DNA from: Sporosarcina sp. NCCP-2716
GTDB taxonomy: Bacteria > Bacillota > Bacilli > Bacillales_A > Planococcaceae
DNA: 64,000 nt
Assembly: GCF_023707985.1 (NCBI RefSeq)
Contig: NZ_BRCF01000008.1
Coordinates: forward strand, 120,048 to 184,047
Direction of reading: 5' to 3'
Position 1 is the stretch's first letter. The number at the start of each line of letters is the position of its first letter. The notes under the pieces were generated by a model that worked only from the letters and a program-made list of their open reading frames with translations, had not been told where the DNA came from and did not search any database. Made by a program: the position numbers and the translations under genes. Shown in pieces: positions 38,758 to 47,656 of the stretch.

Positions 38758-38774
38758 AACTAGCAGAACAGCAG

Positions 38775-38816
38775 GCGGCCGATCCGTTGGATAAATCCAG
38801 CGGCCGGCCGCTTTTC
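38775..38816 (+). terminator. terminator of ndh
   Basis: GCGGCCG / CGGCCGC stem with flanking partial pairing, followed by TTTT. Confidence 0.65.
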
Positions 38817-38849
38817 TTTTCGACAACTTCATGACAGTTGCTTAAGCGG

Positions 38850-38878
38850 TTGTAAGCACTGCCGGTATCCGGTAAAAT
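38850..38878 (+). promoter_or_regulatory. sigma-A promoter of yuiB
   Basis: TTGTAA, 17-bp spacer, TAAAAT, ending 27 bp before the TTG start. Confidence 0.7.
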
Positions 38879-38905
38879 GGACTAAGGAAAATGGAGGTCA
38901 TCGCT

Positions 38906-39232
38906 TTGGGAACAATTTCACTTACAGAGATCATCCTGTCTGTCCTCATCTTCATCGTCATGTTCTTTGGGATCGGGTTTCTGCTCAACATGCTTTTGCG
39001 CATGTCATGGATCATGGCGGTCATCTACCCGATCGTCGTCATCCTGATCATCGATGAAGTGAAGGCCTATGAATATATTACGAAGCCGGGACACGCGTTC
39101 AGCCTGCTCGGTGAGAAACTGATGGCGCTCCATACGGTCGACGTCGTCATCCTGTCGAGCGGGATGGTCGGTGCGATCATTTCAGGGATCGTCAGCAAGC
39201 TTCTGCGCAAGCAGGGCTATCAGATGTTTTAA
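38906..39232 (+). CDS. yuiB: YuiB family membrane protein
   Basis: 108 residues with three or four hydrophobic helices. It is recognised by FFGIGFLLNMLLR near the N-terminus and the C-terminal LLRKQGYQMF, as in B. subtilis YuiB. Function unknown. TTG start at 38906 with GGAGGTC 6 bp upstream; an in-frame ATG at 38891 lies within that site and is not used. Confidence 0.85.
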   Translation: MGTISLTEIILSVLIFIVMFFGIGFLLNMLLRMSWIMAVIYPIVVILIIDEVKAYEYITKPGHAFSLLGEKLMALHTVDVVILSSGMVGAIISGIVSKLLRKQGYQMF

Positions 39233-39234
39233 CC

Positions 39235-39269
39235 AAAACGCCCGGGCAGCTAATCTGCCCGGGCGTTTT
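39235..39269. terminator. bidirectional terminator between yuiB and yuiD
   Basis: 15-bp perfect stem AAAACGCCCGGGCAG / CTGCCCGGGCGTTTT with a 5-nt loop. Confidence 0.93.
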
Positions 39270-39270
39270 G

Positions 39271-39747
39271 TCATAAGATGAGCGTATACGTAATGACGGA
39301 GATCAGGATACCCGTCACAGCACCGGCAAAGACTTCATTCGGCTTGTGGCCGAGAAGGGTCTTCAGCTCCTGCATTTTCTGTTCTTCGTCTTTCTGCACC
39401 CAGTCTTTCGCCTCGCTGACGAACGTCTGGAAATCGCGGCGCATCTCGTTGATGATGACCGCCTGCTGGCCGGCCTGGTACCGGATGCCTGTCGCATCGA
39501 ACATGACAATGACAGCAAAGATGGCGGAGACCGCGAAGATGGAGGAATCAAGCCCGTGCTCAAATGCAATGGCAGTCGTCAGTGCTGTCACCGCGGCCGA
39601 GTGCGAACTCGGCATGCCGCCCGTCGAAGTCATTAGCTTCCAGTCGAGCTCACGCGTCAGCAGGAAATGGATCGGAATCTTCACGAACTGGGCGAACAGG
39701 ATTCCAAACAGCGCCACGAGCAGCGGAACATTGGTCAAGATAGTCAT
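39271..39747 (-). CDS. yuiD: DUF212 / acid phosphatase-like membrane protein YuiD
   Basis: 158 residues from ATG 39747 with GAGGAGTG upstream; the longer frame to 39939 overlaps the pepA start. GGMPSSHSAAVTAL resembles the PSGHS motif of PAP2/vanadium haloperoxidase phosphatases, and hydrophobic segments flank it. Family function is unproven. Divergent from pepA. Confidence 0.85.
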   Translation of the reverse strand: MTILTNVPLLVALFGILFAQFVKIPIHFLLTRELDWKLMTSTGGMPSSHSAAVTALTTAIAFEHGLDSSIFAVSAIFAVIVMFDATGIRYQAGQQAVIINEMRRDFQTFVSEAKDWVQKDEEQKMQELKTLLGHKPNEVFAGAVTGILISVITYTLIL

Positions 39748-39864
39748 GCAGGCACTCCTCAAGAAAAATAGTCGGTAGTAATTAGTCCGGAAGCCGAAGA
39801 ACCTTTTTCGTTTCCTCTTCAACTGGTATATAATTAGAATGTATGAATAAGAGGAGGCAGTCAA

Positions 39865-41400
39865 ATGAAAACCACTATTGTTGATAAGAAGATTACGGAA
39901 TCCGGCATGGAGGTCATCGTTGTCGGGGTTCCCGAGCATCCGGAGAACAAAGAGGGCTGGGAGATCCTTGAAGACGTTTTCGGCGGCCGCCTGATGGACT
40001 GGGTGAAAGCAGGAGACGTGAAAACAGACTTGAAATCGATTACGAAGCTTCCTGTCATGGGAGAGGCATCATTTAAGCGAGTCGTGTTCGCCGGACTCGG
40101 TGCTCCAAAGAAACTGACAGATCAACTGCTGCTTGAAGTTTTTGCAAAAGTCGGGAAAGAACTGAAGGGGCAGAAAGCAGAGAATATCTCCATCTGGCTC
40201 GACTCGTTCACAACAGAATCGCTCGAAGCGGACGATGCTGCGTTTGCCGCTGCGCAGGGCATCCTGCTCGGCAGTTATCAGTTTGATGACTACAAAACCT
40301 CTTCGAACGAAAAGGATTTCGCTTTTGAGACGGTCGAACTGGTCAGCTCAGCTGACGAAGACGAATTGAAAGCAGCTGCTGAAGTCGGGGCTGTGCATGC
40401 CGAAGCGGTCAATTCAGCACGGACACTCGTCAATACACCGCCGAACATCCTGACAGCGGTCAAAATGGCCGAGCATGCGGAAAAGCTTGCGGCGCAATAC
40501 GATTTCGAACTTGAAGTGCTCGGCAAGCAGGAGATGGAAGAACTCGGCATGGGGGCGATCCTTGCGGTCAACAAAGGATCCGTCGAAGAACCGCGCCTCA
40601 TCGTCCTGAAATATGCAGGGGGCCGTGAGGACTGGACGGATGTCGTCGGTCTGGTCGGCAAAGGGATCACGTATGACACGGGCGGCTACTCCTTGAAACC
40701 GAGAGAAGGCATGGTCGGCATGAAAGGGGACATGGGCGGCGCTGCTGCAGTGTTCGGTGCGATGCAGATCATCGGTGAACTGCGTCCTGCGAAAAACGTC
40801 ATCGCTGTCATCGCGTCCACGGACAATATGGTATCCGGCGATGCGTTCAAACCGGACGACGTCATTACTTCACTGTCGGGCAAGACGATCGAAGTGCTGA
40901 ATACCGATGCGGAAGGCCGTCTCGTTCTGGCGGATGCTGTGACGTATGCGAAACAGTCGGGGGCAGACTGTCTAATCGACGTCGCCACCTTGACAGGCGG
41001 CGTCATCGTCGCGCTCGGCAAGGACAAGACCGGTGCGTTGACAAATGACGAAGCATTCTTCGAAGACTTCATGCAGGCGACACTTGAAACTGGTGAATTC
41101 GTCTGGCGGCTGCCGCTGACGGAGAACGATAAAAAACGTCTCCGCAAAAGTGAAGTGGCCGACCTGAACAACTCACCGGGCCGCGATGGCCATATGATCT
41201 TCGGCGGTGGGTTTGTTGGTGAATTCGCAGGGGAGACACCGTGGATCCATCTTGACATCGCGGGCACATCTGAAGCGGATGCGGCGCATGATCTCGGACC
41301 GAAAGGCGCAACAGGGGTCATGGCCCGCACGCTCGCGACGTTCGTCGAGCGCTTGGCGGAAGAGGCAGAAGGCACGGAGGACGGCCCGCAAGTAGGCTGA
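39865..41400 (+). CDS. pepA: leucyl aminopeptidase (M17 family)
   Basis: 511 residues. The C-terminal catalytic domain holds the two-metal site: GITYDTGGYSLKP, GDMGGAAAV and NTDAEGRLVLADA. The last is the M17 signature, with its metal-binding Asp/Glu and catalytic Arg. The N-terminal ~170 residues are the regulatory domain. It cleaves N-terminal amino acids from peptides in the cytosol. GAGGAGG precedes the ATG. It is in the same place as yuiE in B. subtilis. Confidence 0.95.
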   Translation: MKTTIVDKKITESGMEVIVVGVPEHPENKEGWEILEDVFGGRLMDWVKAGDVKTDLKSITKLPVMGEASFKRVVFAGLGAPKKLTDQLLLEVFAKVGKELKGQKAENISIWLDSFTTESLEADDAAFAAAQGILLGSYQFDDYKTSSNEKDFAFETVELVSSADEDELKAAAEVGAVHAEAVNSARTLVNTPPNILTAVKMAEHAEKLAAQYDFELEVLGKQEMEELGMGAILAVNKGSVEEPRLIVLKYAGGREDWTDVVGLVGKGITYDTGGYSLKPREGMVGMKGDMGGAAAVFGAMQIIGELRPAKNVIAVIASTDNMVSGDAFKPDDVITSLSGKTIEVLNTDAEGRLVLADAVTYAKQSGADCLIDVATLTGGVIVALGKDKTGALTNDEAFFEDFMQATLETGEFVWRLPLTENDKKRLRKSEVADLNNSPGRDGHMIFGGGFVGEFAGETPWIHLDIAGTSEADAAHDLGPKGATGVMARTLATFVERLAEEAEGTEDGPQVG

Positions 41401-41454
41401 CGCCCGCCTCCCGTTAAGCCCAGTGCATAAGATGACTGGGAAAGGGGGAGGACG

Positions 41455-41682
41455 ATGTCTCGTTATCGACACTCAGGATACGGCGGCAGAGGATTTGATG
41501 GCGGCGGATTCGGTTACGGCTTTGGCGCACCATTCCTCGGAGGTCTGGTCGGAAGTTTTATCGGCAACGCATTCCAGCCATACGGCTATGGGGGCAACTA
41601 TGGGGGCTATCCGCCATACGGAGGCTACCCGCCATACGGGTATTATCCGTATAGCTACTACCCACCTTACGGCTACTGGTAA
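41455..41682 (+). CDS. Gly/Tyr/Pro-rich small protein
   Basis: 75 residues. After MSRYRHSGYGGRGF, a hydrophobic glycine-rich stretch (GFGAPFLGGLVGSFIGNAF) is followed by a tail built of YGG / PPYG / YYP repeats ending in YW. It resembles small repetitive proteins common in Bacillales that are sometimes suggested to be coat or surface-related, but no function is established. GGGGGAGGACG upstream of ATG and a terminator 20 bp after the stop support a real gene. Confidence 0.75.
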   Translation: MSRYRHSGYGGRGFDGGGFGYGFGAPFLGGLVGSFIGNAFQPYGYGGNYGGYPPYGGYPPYGYYPYSYYPPYGYW

Positions 41683-41701
41683 GGGTAAATCCAATAAAAA
41701 G

Positions 41702-41737
41702 AAAAATGCAGCGTCCCAATTAGGGCGCTGCATTTTT
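41702..41737. terminator. bidirectional terminator between the Gly/Tyr-rich gene and mrpG
   Basis: Stem AAAAATGCAGCG-CCC / GGGCGCTGCATTTTT with one bulged T. Confidence 0.88.
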
Positions 41738-42101
41738 AGTCGTCTTCGTGGGATTTCTGCTCGCCGATCGCATCTCCCAGATCATCGCCGACTGTCAGGT
41801 CCGTCGGTTTCACACCGGACATGTAGGCGGCACGGCTCATCAGATGGCCGCCGACCGGGGAAGTGATGAACAGGAACACGCTGCCGAGCAGCAGCTGGAT
41901 GCTGAAGTGGCCTTTGATCCACCAGAAATATAGGAACACGCCGATCAGGATGCCGAGCACGCCGAGTGTGGCGCTTTTCGACGCGGCATGCGCCCGCGTA
42001 TACACATCAGGCAGACGCAGGATGCCGATGACGGTGACAACTGTGAAGAACACACCGGCTGCTATGAAGAATCCGATAATGAGATTAGCGATGAGAGTCA
42101 C
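41736..42101 (-). CDS. mrpG: Na+/H+ antiporter subunit MrpG
   Basis: 121 residues with three transmembrane helices (PhaG/MnhG family: GILRLPDVYTRAHAASKSATLG). It is an accessory subunit of the Mrp antiporter complex. GTG start at 42101 about 10 bp after AAAGGGGCG; the longer frame to 42170 lies inside mrpF. Overlaps the mrpF 3' end. Last gene of the operon. Confidence 0.93.
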   Translation of the reverse strand: MTLIANLIIGFFIAAGVFFTVVTVIGILRLPDVYTRAHAASKSATLGVLGILIGVFLYFWWIKGHFSIQLLLGSVFLFITSPVGGHLMSRAAYMSGVKPTDLTVGDDLGDAIGEQKSHEDD

Positions 42102-42366
42102 GGTCGATGATCGCCCCTTTCTCGATGAATTTCGAGAACGATACCGTGCCGATGAATGACATAATCGCAATCAGCAGGATGACATCGATGAAGTACATCG
42201 TATCGAAAGCGATGGACAGGAGGGCGATGATCGAGATGAGCATGACGCCGATCCCATCGAGGGCGATGAGCCGGTCGGGCGTCGACGGTCCTTTGAACAC
42301 CCTGATGAGCGTGCCGAGCATCGACAGGAAGATGATGATCAGGCTGATCCATATGAAGAGTTTCAT
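42085..42366 (-). CDS. mrpF: Na+/H+ antiporter subunit MrpF
   Basis: 93 residues, three transmembrane helices, with the family motif GPSTPDRLIALD. Small essential subunit of the Mrp complex. Overlaps mrpE by 4 bp upstream and mrpG by 17 bp downstream. Confidence 0.94.
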   Translation of the reverse strand: MKLFIWISLIIIFLSMLGTLIRVFKGPSTPDRLIALDGIGVMLISIIALLSIAFDTMYFIDVILLIAIMSFIGTVSFSKFIEKGAIIDRDSHR

Positions 42367-42842
42367 GTCCGGCTCACCTCCAGTATCGCTTTTTCGAATG
42401 AATCCCGTATCGACTCGATCGCTTCATCGACGTCATCCACGTCGATTGCATGGACATACAGTGTCCGCTGATCGTCCGACACATGCACGACGATCGTGCC
42501 TGGTGTCAGGGTGATCAGGCTCGACAGCAGCGTGATCTCCCAGTCCTTTTCAAGCACAGTCGGCATGGCGAAGATCATCGGCTGCAGATGCAGGTGCGGT
42601 TTCAGCACGAGCATCGCAACGGAAATGTTCGACAGGACGAGTTCCTTGAAAAAGATGAGTGTCAGTTTAATGCACGCCCACAACCTGAAGAAATAGAGCC
42701 GCTGGCTGAAGAACCGGCGGGTGAGCAGGATGAGCAGCACGCCGATAAGGTAGCCGATCACGAAAGTCGACGGAGTGAAGGACGCCGTGATGAGCACCCA
42801 CGTGATTGCGATGAAGAAATTCAACAGAATCTGAAATGCCAA
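42363..42842 (-). CDS. mrpE: Na+/H+ antiporter subunit MrpE
   Basis: 159 residues. N-terminal membrane helices are followed by a cytosolic part containing TLTPGTIVVHV, typical of MnhE/MrpE. Required for full complex assembly in B. subtilis. 6 bp downstream of mrpD, overlapping mrpF by 4 bp. Confidence 0.94.
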   Translation of the reverse strand: MAFQILLNFFIAITWVLITASFTPSTFVIGYLIGVLLILLTRRFFSQRLYFFRLWACIKLTLIFFKELVLSNISVAMLVLKPHLHLQPMIFAMPTVLEKDWEITLLSSLITLTPGTIVVHVSDDQRTLYVHAIDVDDVDEAIESIRDSFEKAILEVSRT

Positions 42843-42848
42843 CGGGAT

Positions 42849-44336
42849 CTACTCCTTTAACACGGCGGTAATGTAACTGTCCGGATCGAGCAGCACACGG
42901 GCTGCATCCGAAACGTACGGGTAAATCCACTCCGTTCCGACTCCGTATACAACGGACAGAGCTACAAGAAGGACAGCAGGGACCATCATCCGGCGGTAAA
43001 CCGACCGGTCCGTGGTTTTGAGCGGACGCGGTTCCCCCCAGAACGCATAGAGGAAGATCCGGATGACGGACAGCAGCACGACAAGGCTTGACGCAAGAAT
43101 GATGATCGTGCCGAACAGATGACCTTGCGTGAAACCTCCTTCAATGATCAGCAGCTTACCGGCGAATCCGCTGAGCGGCGGTATGCCGGCTAAGCCGAAC
43201 GCCGCGATCAGATACATCCAGCCGAGCGTCGGATGGGTCTTGATGAGTCCGCCCATTTCACGCAAGTTGGACGTCCCTGTCACAAAGATGATGATGCCGA
43301 TCAGCAGGAACAGGGCGCCTTTGATGAGCATATCGTGCAGCAGGTAGAAGATCGCCCCCTGCATGCCGGGTTCATTCATCTGCGCGACGCCGAACAGGAT
43401 GACGCCGATCGCGATGAGGATATTGTAGATGATGATCTGCTTCAAATCGAAATAGGCAAGCGCCCCGATGCATCCCGCGACGATCGTCAGCAGGGCGAGC
43501 ACGAGCAGGATCGTATGCGTGAAGGCAAGATCACTGACGAAGAACAGCGTGTCGATCCGCATGATCGCATACACACCGACTTTCGTCAGCAGCGCACCGA
43601 ACAGGGCAAGCACCGGTACAGGCGGTGCAGCATACGAGCCGGGCATCCAGAAATACAGCGGGAAGATGCCGGCCTTGATGCCGAAGACGAGCATCATGAG
43701 CACTCCGATGACCGACAGGATCGGCGGCTGGCCGATACTTGCGATCTTCTCGCCGATGTCCGCCATGTTGAGCGTACCGACGACAGAGTAGAGATAAGCG
43801 ATCGTAATGACGAAAAACGCAGACGAGATGACATTCACCAGTATGTACTTGATGGACTCACGCAGCTGCCGCTTCTCTCCGCCGAGAACGATCAGCAGGT
43901 ACGACGCGATCAGCAGCACTTCGAAGAATACGAACATGTTGAAAATATCGCCTGTTGTGAATGCACCGTTCACTCCGGTGATCATGAACAGCATTGCGGA
44001 ATAATAGAAATAACGTTCCCGTTCCACGCCGATTGAGCTGAAGCTGTAGATGGCGATCAGCAGCGTGATGATCAGCGTCGTCGTGACGAGCAGCGCGGAC
44101 AGCATGTCGGACACCATTGTGATGCCGAACGGCGCCGGCCAGCTGCCGAGGGTGAGTGACTGAATCCCGTCCTGCTTCACTTTCGAGACGAGCGCCAGTG
44201 CAGAGACGATGCCGGCACTGAGGCCGATCACCGTCAGCACCCGCTGGACGCGCACCTGTTCCTTGAAGAACAGGAGCAGGATCGCCGTGAAGAACGGGAT
44301 GATGACAGGAAACAATAGCAGGTTAATCATGTTCAT
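42849..44336 (-). CDS. mrpD: Na+/H+ antiporter subunit MrpD
   Basis: About 495 residues with about 14 transmembrane helices, homologous to NuoM/NuoN antiporter-like subunits of complex I (TGDIFNMFVFFEVLLIASY; GLAGIPPLSGF). It provides one of the ion channels of the complex. Several Met codons cluster at the start (44339, 44336, 44330); AAAGGA favours 44336 or 44330. Its start overlaps the end of mrpC. Confidence 0.95.
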   Translation of the reverse strand: MNMINLLLFPVIIPFFTAILLLFFKEQVRVQRVLTVIGLSAGIVSALALVSKVKQDGIQSLTLGSWPAPFGITMVSDMLSALLVTTTLIITLLIAIYSFSSIGVERERYFYYSAMLFMITGVNGAFTTGDIFNMFVFFEVLLIASYLLIVLGGEKRQLRESIKYILVNVISSAFFVITIAYLYSVVGTLNMADIGEKIASIGQPPILSVIGVLMMLVFGIKAGIFPLYFWMPGSYAAPPVPVLALFGALLTKVGVYAIMRIDTLFFVSDLAFTHTILLVLALLTIVAGCIGALAYFDLKQIIIYNILIAIGVILFGVAQMNEPGMQGAIFYLLHDMLIKGALFLLIGIIIFVTGTSNLREMGGLIKTHPTLGWMYLIAAFGLAGIPPLSGFAGKLLIIEGGFTQGHLFGTIIILASSLVVLLSVIRIFLYAFWGEPRPLKTTDRSVYRRMMVPAVLLVALSVVYGVGTEWIYPYVSDAARVLLDPDSYITAVLKE

Positions 44337-44664
44337 CATTTCCTTTCATCAGACTCAAGTCATCCGTCTCGTGCACAGCATACGTACGGTAGGCGAGCAC
44401 GAGGATGAACGCCGTCACCCCGAAACTGATGACGATCGCTGTCAGGATCAGCGCCTGGGGGAGCGGATCCGCGAAGTCGCCCGCACCGTCAGCGAGGACA
44501 GGGGGGGCGCTTCCGCCGAGACCGCCCATCGTCAGGATGAACAGGTGGGCACCGTGGCTCAGCAGGCCGGTTCCGAGGACGACTTTGATGAGACTGCGCG
44601 AGAGTATGAGGTAAATGGCCGCAGTGAACAGCAGGCCGGCGACAATCGCCATAAGCAATTCCAT
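44323..44664 (-). CDS. mrpC: Na+/H+ antiporter subunit MrpC
   Basis: 113 residues, three transmembrane helices, homologous to NuoK (ADPLPQALILTAIVISFGVTA motif). Start codon shares bases with the mrpB stop. Confidence 0.95.
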   Translation of the reverse strand: MELLMAIVAGLLFTAAIYLILSRSLIKVVLGTGLLSHGAHLFILTMGGLGGSAPPVLADGAGDFADPLPQALILTAIVISFGVTAFILVLAYRTYAVHETDDLSLMKGNDEHD

Positions 44665-45089
44665 TAGTCATCCCCTCCGATCGACTGGATTATCGTGATA
44701 GCGGCCCCGACGACGACCAAGTAGACGCCGGCGTCGAACAGCATCGCCGTGTGCAGCTCGGTATCCCCGAACAGCGGCAGCTGGAAATGCCCGAAAGCGT
44801 GCGTGAAGAACGGGACATCGAAGAAAATGGAACCGGCTGCTGTGCCGAGGGCGAGCAGCAGGCCGACGCCGATGACAATTGTGAAATTGAACGGCAGTGT
44901 CGCCTGGATCGTCTCCAGATCATAAGCGAGCAGCAGGAGCACGATCGCGCCCGTTGTCAGCAGACCGCCGACGAATCCACCGCCGGGTGCAAAATGTCCG
45001 GCGAAGAAAATGTGGATCGAGAACAGGAAAATGATGAAGAACGCGACTTTCGTCGTCGTCTGCAAAATGACGTTATTTTTTCTCATCAT
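44664..45089 (-). CDS. mrpB: Na+/H+ antiporter subunit MrpB
   Basis: 141 residues, four transmembrane helices. FAPGGGFVGGLLT is the family marker of MnhB/MrpB. Overlaps the mrpA 3' end by 17 bp. Confidence 0.95.
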   Translation of the reverse strand: MMRKNNVILQTTTKVAFFIIFLFSIHIFFAGHFAPGGGFVGGLLTTGAIVLLLLAYDLETIQATLPFNFTIVIGVGLLLALGTAAGSIFFDVPFFTHAFGHFQLPLFGDTELHTAMLFDAGVYLVVVGAAITIIQSIGGDD

Positions 45090-47481
45090 CGGACCCCTTT
45101 CCCGCCAGACGGAGCTTGATCATACCGAGGACGGCAATCCCGGCGATGGACAGGACCGCAATTTCGAACAATGTATCGAAGCCACGGTAGTCGACGAGGA
45201 TGACGTTGACGATATTGCCGCCGCCCGCTTCCGTCTGGACCGTGTCTTTGTAGAACTGCGAAATGCTCGCCACGAGTTTATTCGAATGGGCCGACAGCGC
45301 GACGAGTGTGACGGACAGGCCGACAGCACCTGCGATGATCGCATTGACGAGTTTGTTCCCTTTCGTTTCGCCGTGTGTCTTCATGGCTGGCAGATGACGG
45401 AACGCCAGCAGGAACAGCGCAACCGAAATCGTCTCGATGACGAGCTGGGTCAATGCAAGGTCAGGCGCTTTGAACAGTACGAAGAACAGGGCTACCGAAT
45501 AGCCGACCGCACCGAGTGCGATGATGGCGGAAATCCGGTTCTTCGACAGGATGACCATCGCAGCACCGAGCAGGGCGACGACCGCATTCAGCACCGCAAA
45601 CAGTGTAACCGGCGACAGGCTGTCCATATCGAGTTCGAACGCGCCTTTAGCGAACAGGATGACAATCGTCATAACGGACAGGAACGCAAACATGTAGATC
45701 AGATACGTCCGGATGATCCCGTTCATGAACGAACGGGACAGCCGGTTCATGCCGCGTTCGGAGAAGGACATGAGACCATCGTAGAACGCATTCAGTGACA
45801 GGTTGCGCGGCTGCAGCGCATACACAGGGCGCCATGATTTCATCGTCGTGAACAGCATTGTGCCGATCGCGATGACACCGACCGTCAGCCACATCGGCAC
45901 CGATTTGGGTCCGTGCCAGGCAGCGACGTGGATCGCAGCGTCAGCGGGAAGGCTGTACAGCTGCGGCTGTGCTGCGGCGACGGCCGGAGCGACGAGCCAG
46001 CTGCCGACAACGTTCGGGATGAAGAATATCGCCACGACGCTGACCGCCAGGATGATCGGCGAAATGAGCATGCCGATCGGCGCCTCGTGGGGCTTGAGCG
46101 GCAGCTTGTCCGCCTTTTTCTCACCGGCAAACGTATGGAATACGAAATAGAAACTGTAGACGAACGTGAATACGCTTGCAATCCAGGCGATGACAGGGAA
46201 CAGGACGCCCCACGTGCCGAAGCTGAACAGATCGAAGTGCTTCAGCGCGACCATCGACTCCAGGAACAGTTCCTTACTTAGGAACCCGCCGAATGGCGGC
46301 AGTCCGGCCATCGACAGTCCGCCGATGAACGCAACAGTGAAGCTGATCGGCATGATGCTCATCAGCCCGCCGAGCTTCCGGATGTCACGCGTGCCGGTTT
46401 CGTGGTCGACGATACCGGCGATCATGAACAGGCTGCCTTTGAAGACAGCGTGGTTGACGAGGTGGAAGATCGCCGCGAACATAGCGACCCGGAACAGCGG
46501 ATCATCGGTATGATAGGCGATTGCACCTGCCCCGAGCAGCGACATGATCAGACCGAGCTGGCTGACCGTCGAGAAGGCGAGGATCGCTTTCAGGTCCGTC
46601 TGTTTGACGGCAAAGAAAGAACCCCAGAACAGGGTGAGCAGACCGATACCGCACACGAGCCAGATCCAGACGGAGGATCCCGCAAAGATCGGTGTGAAAC
46701 GGGCGACCAAATACAGTCCGGCCTTGACCATCGTGGCCGAATGAAGGTACGCACTGACCGGCGTCGGCGCTTCCATCGCGTCCGGCAGCCAGATGTAGAA
46801 CGGGAACTGCGCTGACTTCGTGAATGCCCCGAGCAGCAGCAGTACGGCCGCGAGCGTGAAGAGTGGATCTCCCGCGTAGTCCGGCAGCCGTGTGATCAGT
46901 TCGCGAATTGAGTATGTATCTCCCATGATCCCTAAGAGGACGAATCCCCCGAGCATCATCAGCCCGCCGCCGACAGTGATCATCATCGACTTCAGCGCAC
47001 CGAAACGGGAACCGTCCCGAGTGTACCAGTAGCCGATCAGCAGGAATGATGAAATGGAGGTCAGCTCCCAGAATAAGTACAGCGAAATGACATTGTCCGA
47101 CTGGACGACCCCGAGCATCGCTGTCATGAACAGCAGCAGGTAGACGTAGAAGTTCCCAAGCTTCTCCTTCTTCCGGTCGAGGTAGAACACCGAATACAGG
47201 ACGACGAGTGAGCCGATCCCCGTAATCAGCAGGGTGAACAGAAGACTGAGCCCGTCCAGATAAGACACGAATGAAATCCCGAGCGACGGTATCCAGTCGA
47301 ACGACGAGACAGCATGCTCTCCGCCTGCTACGCGCGGGATATATGTACTGAAATACCCGAACAGCACAAGCGGTATGGCCAGGACGAACCAGCCTGTATG
47401 TATGCCTGCAGCCCTGCGGAACAGCGACGGGACGAACAATGCAGCGACTGCCGGCAAAAAGATCAACCAAACAAATTCCAT
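45073..47481 (-). CDS. mrpA: Na+/H+ antiporter subunit MrpA
   Basis: 802 residues. The N-terminal ~500 residues resemble complex I NuoL (FWELTSISSFLLIGYW; PDAMEAPTPVSAYLHSATMVKAG). The C-terminal ~300 residues are the MrpA-specific part that includes a NuoJ-like segment (FKAPDLALTQLVIET). It is the largest subunit of the Mrp Na+/H+ antiporter, which expels Na+ at alkaline pH. ATG 47481 with AAAGGGGGAG upstream; the frame to 47541 overlaps the promoter. First gene of mrpABCDEFG. Confidence 0.96.
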   Translation of the reverse strand: MEFVWLIFLPAVAALFVPSLFRRAAGIHTGWFVLAIPLVLFGYFSTYIPRVAGGEHAVSSFDWIPSLGISFVSYLDGLSLLFTLLITGIGSLVVLYSVFYLDRKKEKLGNFYVYLLLFMTAMLGVVQSDNVISLYLFWELTSISSFLLIGYWYTRDGSRFGALKSMMITVGGGLMMLGGFVLLGIMGDTYSIRELITRLPDYAGDPLFTLAAVLLLLGAFTKSAQFPFYIWLPDAMEAPTPVSAYLHSATMVKAGLYLVARFTPIFAGSSVWIWLVCGIGLLTLFWGSFFAVKQTDLKAILAFSTVSQLGLIMSLLGAGAIAYHTDDPLFRVAMFAAIFHLVNHAVFKGSLFMIAGIVDHETGTRDIRKLGGLMSIMPISFTVAFIGGLSMAGLPPFGGFLSKELFLESMVALKHFDLFSFGTWGVLFPVIAWIASVFTFVYSFYFVFHTFAGEKKADKLPLKPHEAPIGMLISPIILAVSVVAIFFIPNVVGSWLVAPAVAAAQPQLYSLPADAAIHVAAWHGPKSVPMWLTVGVIAIGTMLFTTMKSWRPVYALQPRNLSLNAFYDGLMSFSERGMNRLSRSFMNGIIRTYLIYMFAFLSVMTIVILFAKGAFELDMDSLSPVTLFAVLNAVVALLGAAMVILSKNRISAIIALGAVGYSVALFFVLFKAPDLALTQLVIETISVALFLLAFRHLPAMKTHGETKGNKLVNAIIAGAVGLSVTLVALSAHSNKLVASISQFYKDTVQTEAGGGNIVNVILVDYRGFDTLFEIAVLSIAGIAVLGMIKLRLAGKGSDDEKK

Positions 47482-47529
47482 ACAAACTCCCCCTTTCACG
47501 AGGTTAATAAGCTGTTGACATTGCTTTAA

Positions 47530-47558
47530 AGTATAACGCAAAACAAATGCATTTGCAC
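47530..47558 (-). promoter_or_regulatory. promoter of the mrp operon with overlapping palindrome
   Basis: On the minus strand: GTGCAA, 17-bp spacer, TATACT. A perfect 12-bp palindrome CAAATGCATTTG (47544-47555) covers part of the spacer and the -35 and could be an operator. Confidence 0.5.
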
Positions 47559-47656
47559 AGCGGGCACTCGGTAATCATTGCAGGCGGGCAATCACTTCCT
47601 ATATTATAGAGACATTGGCGTAAACCAGTAAACTAGCAGACCGGTTGAGGTGTCCT

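Noticed and set aside
43233..44036. 267-aa plus-strand ORF opposite mrpD
   Set aside because: Shadow frame of a conserved Mrp subunit, with Asp/Glu/Arg/His-biased composition.
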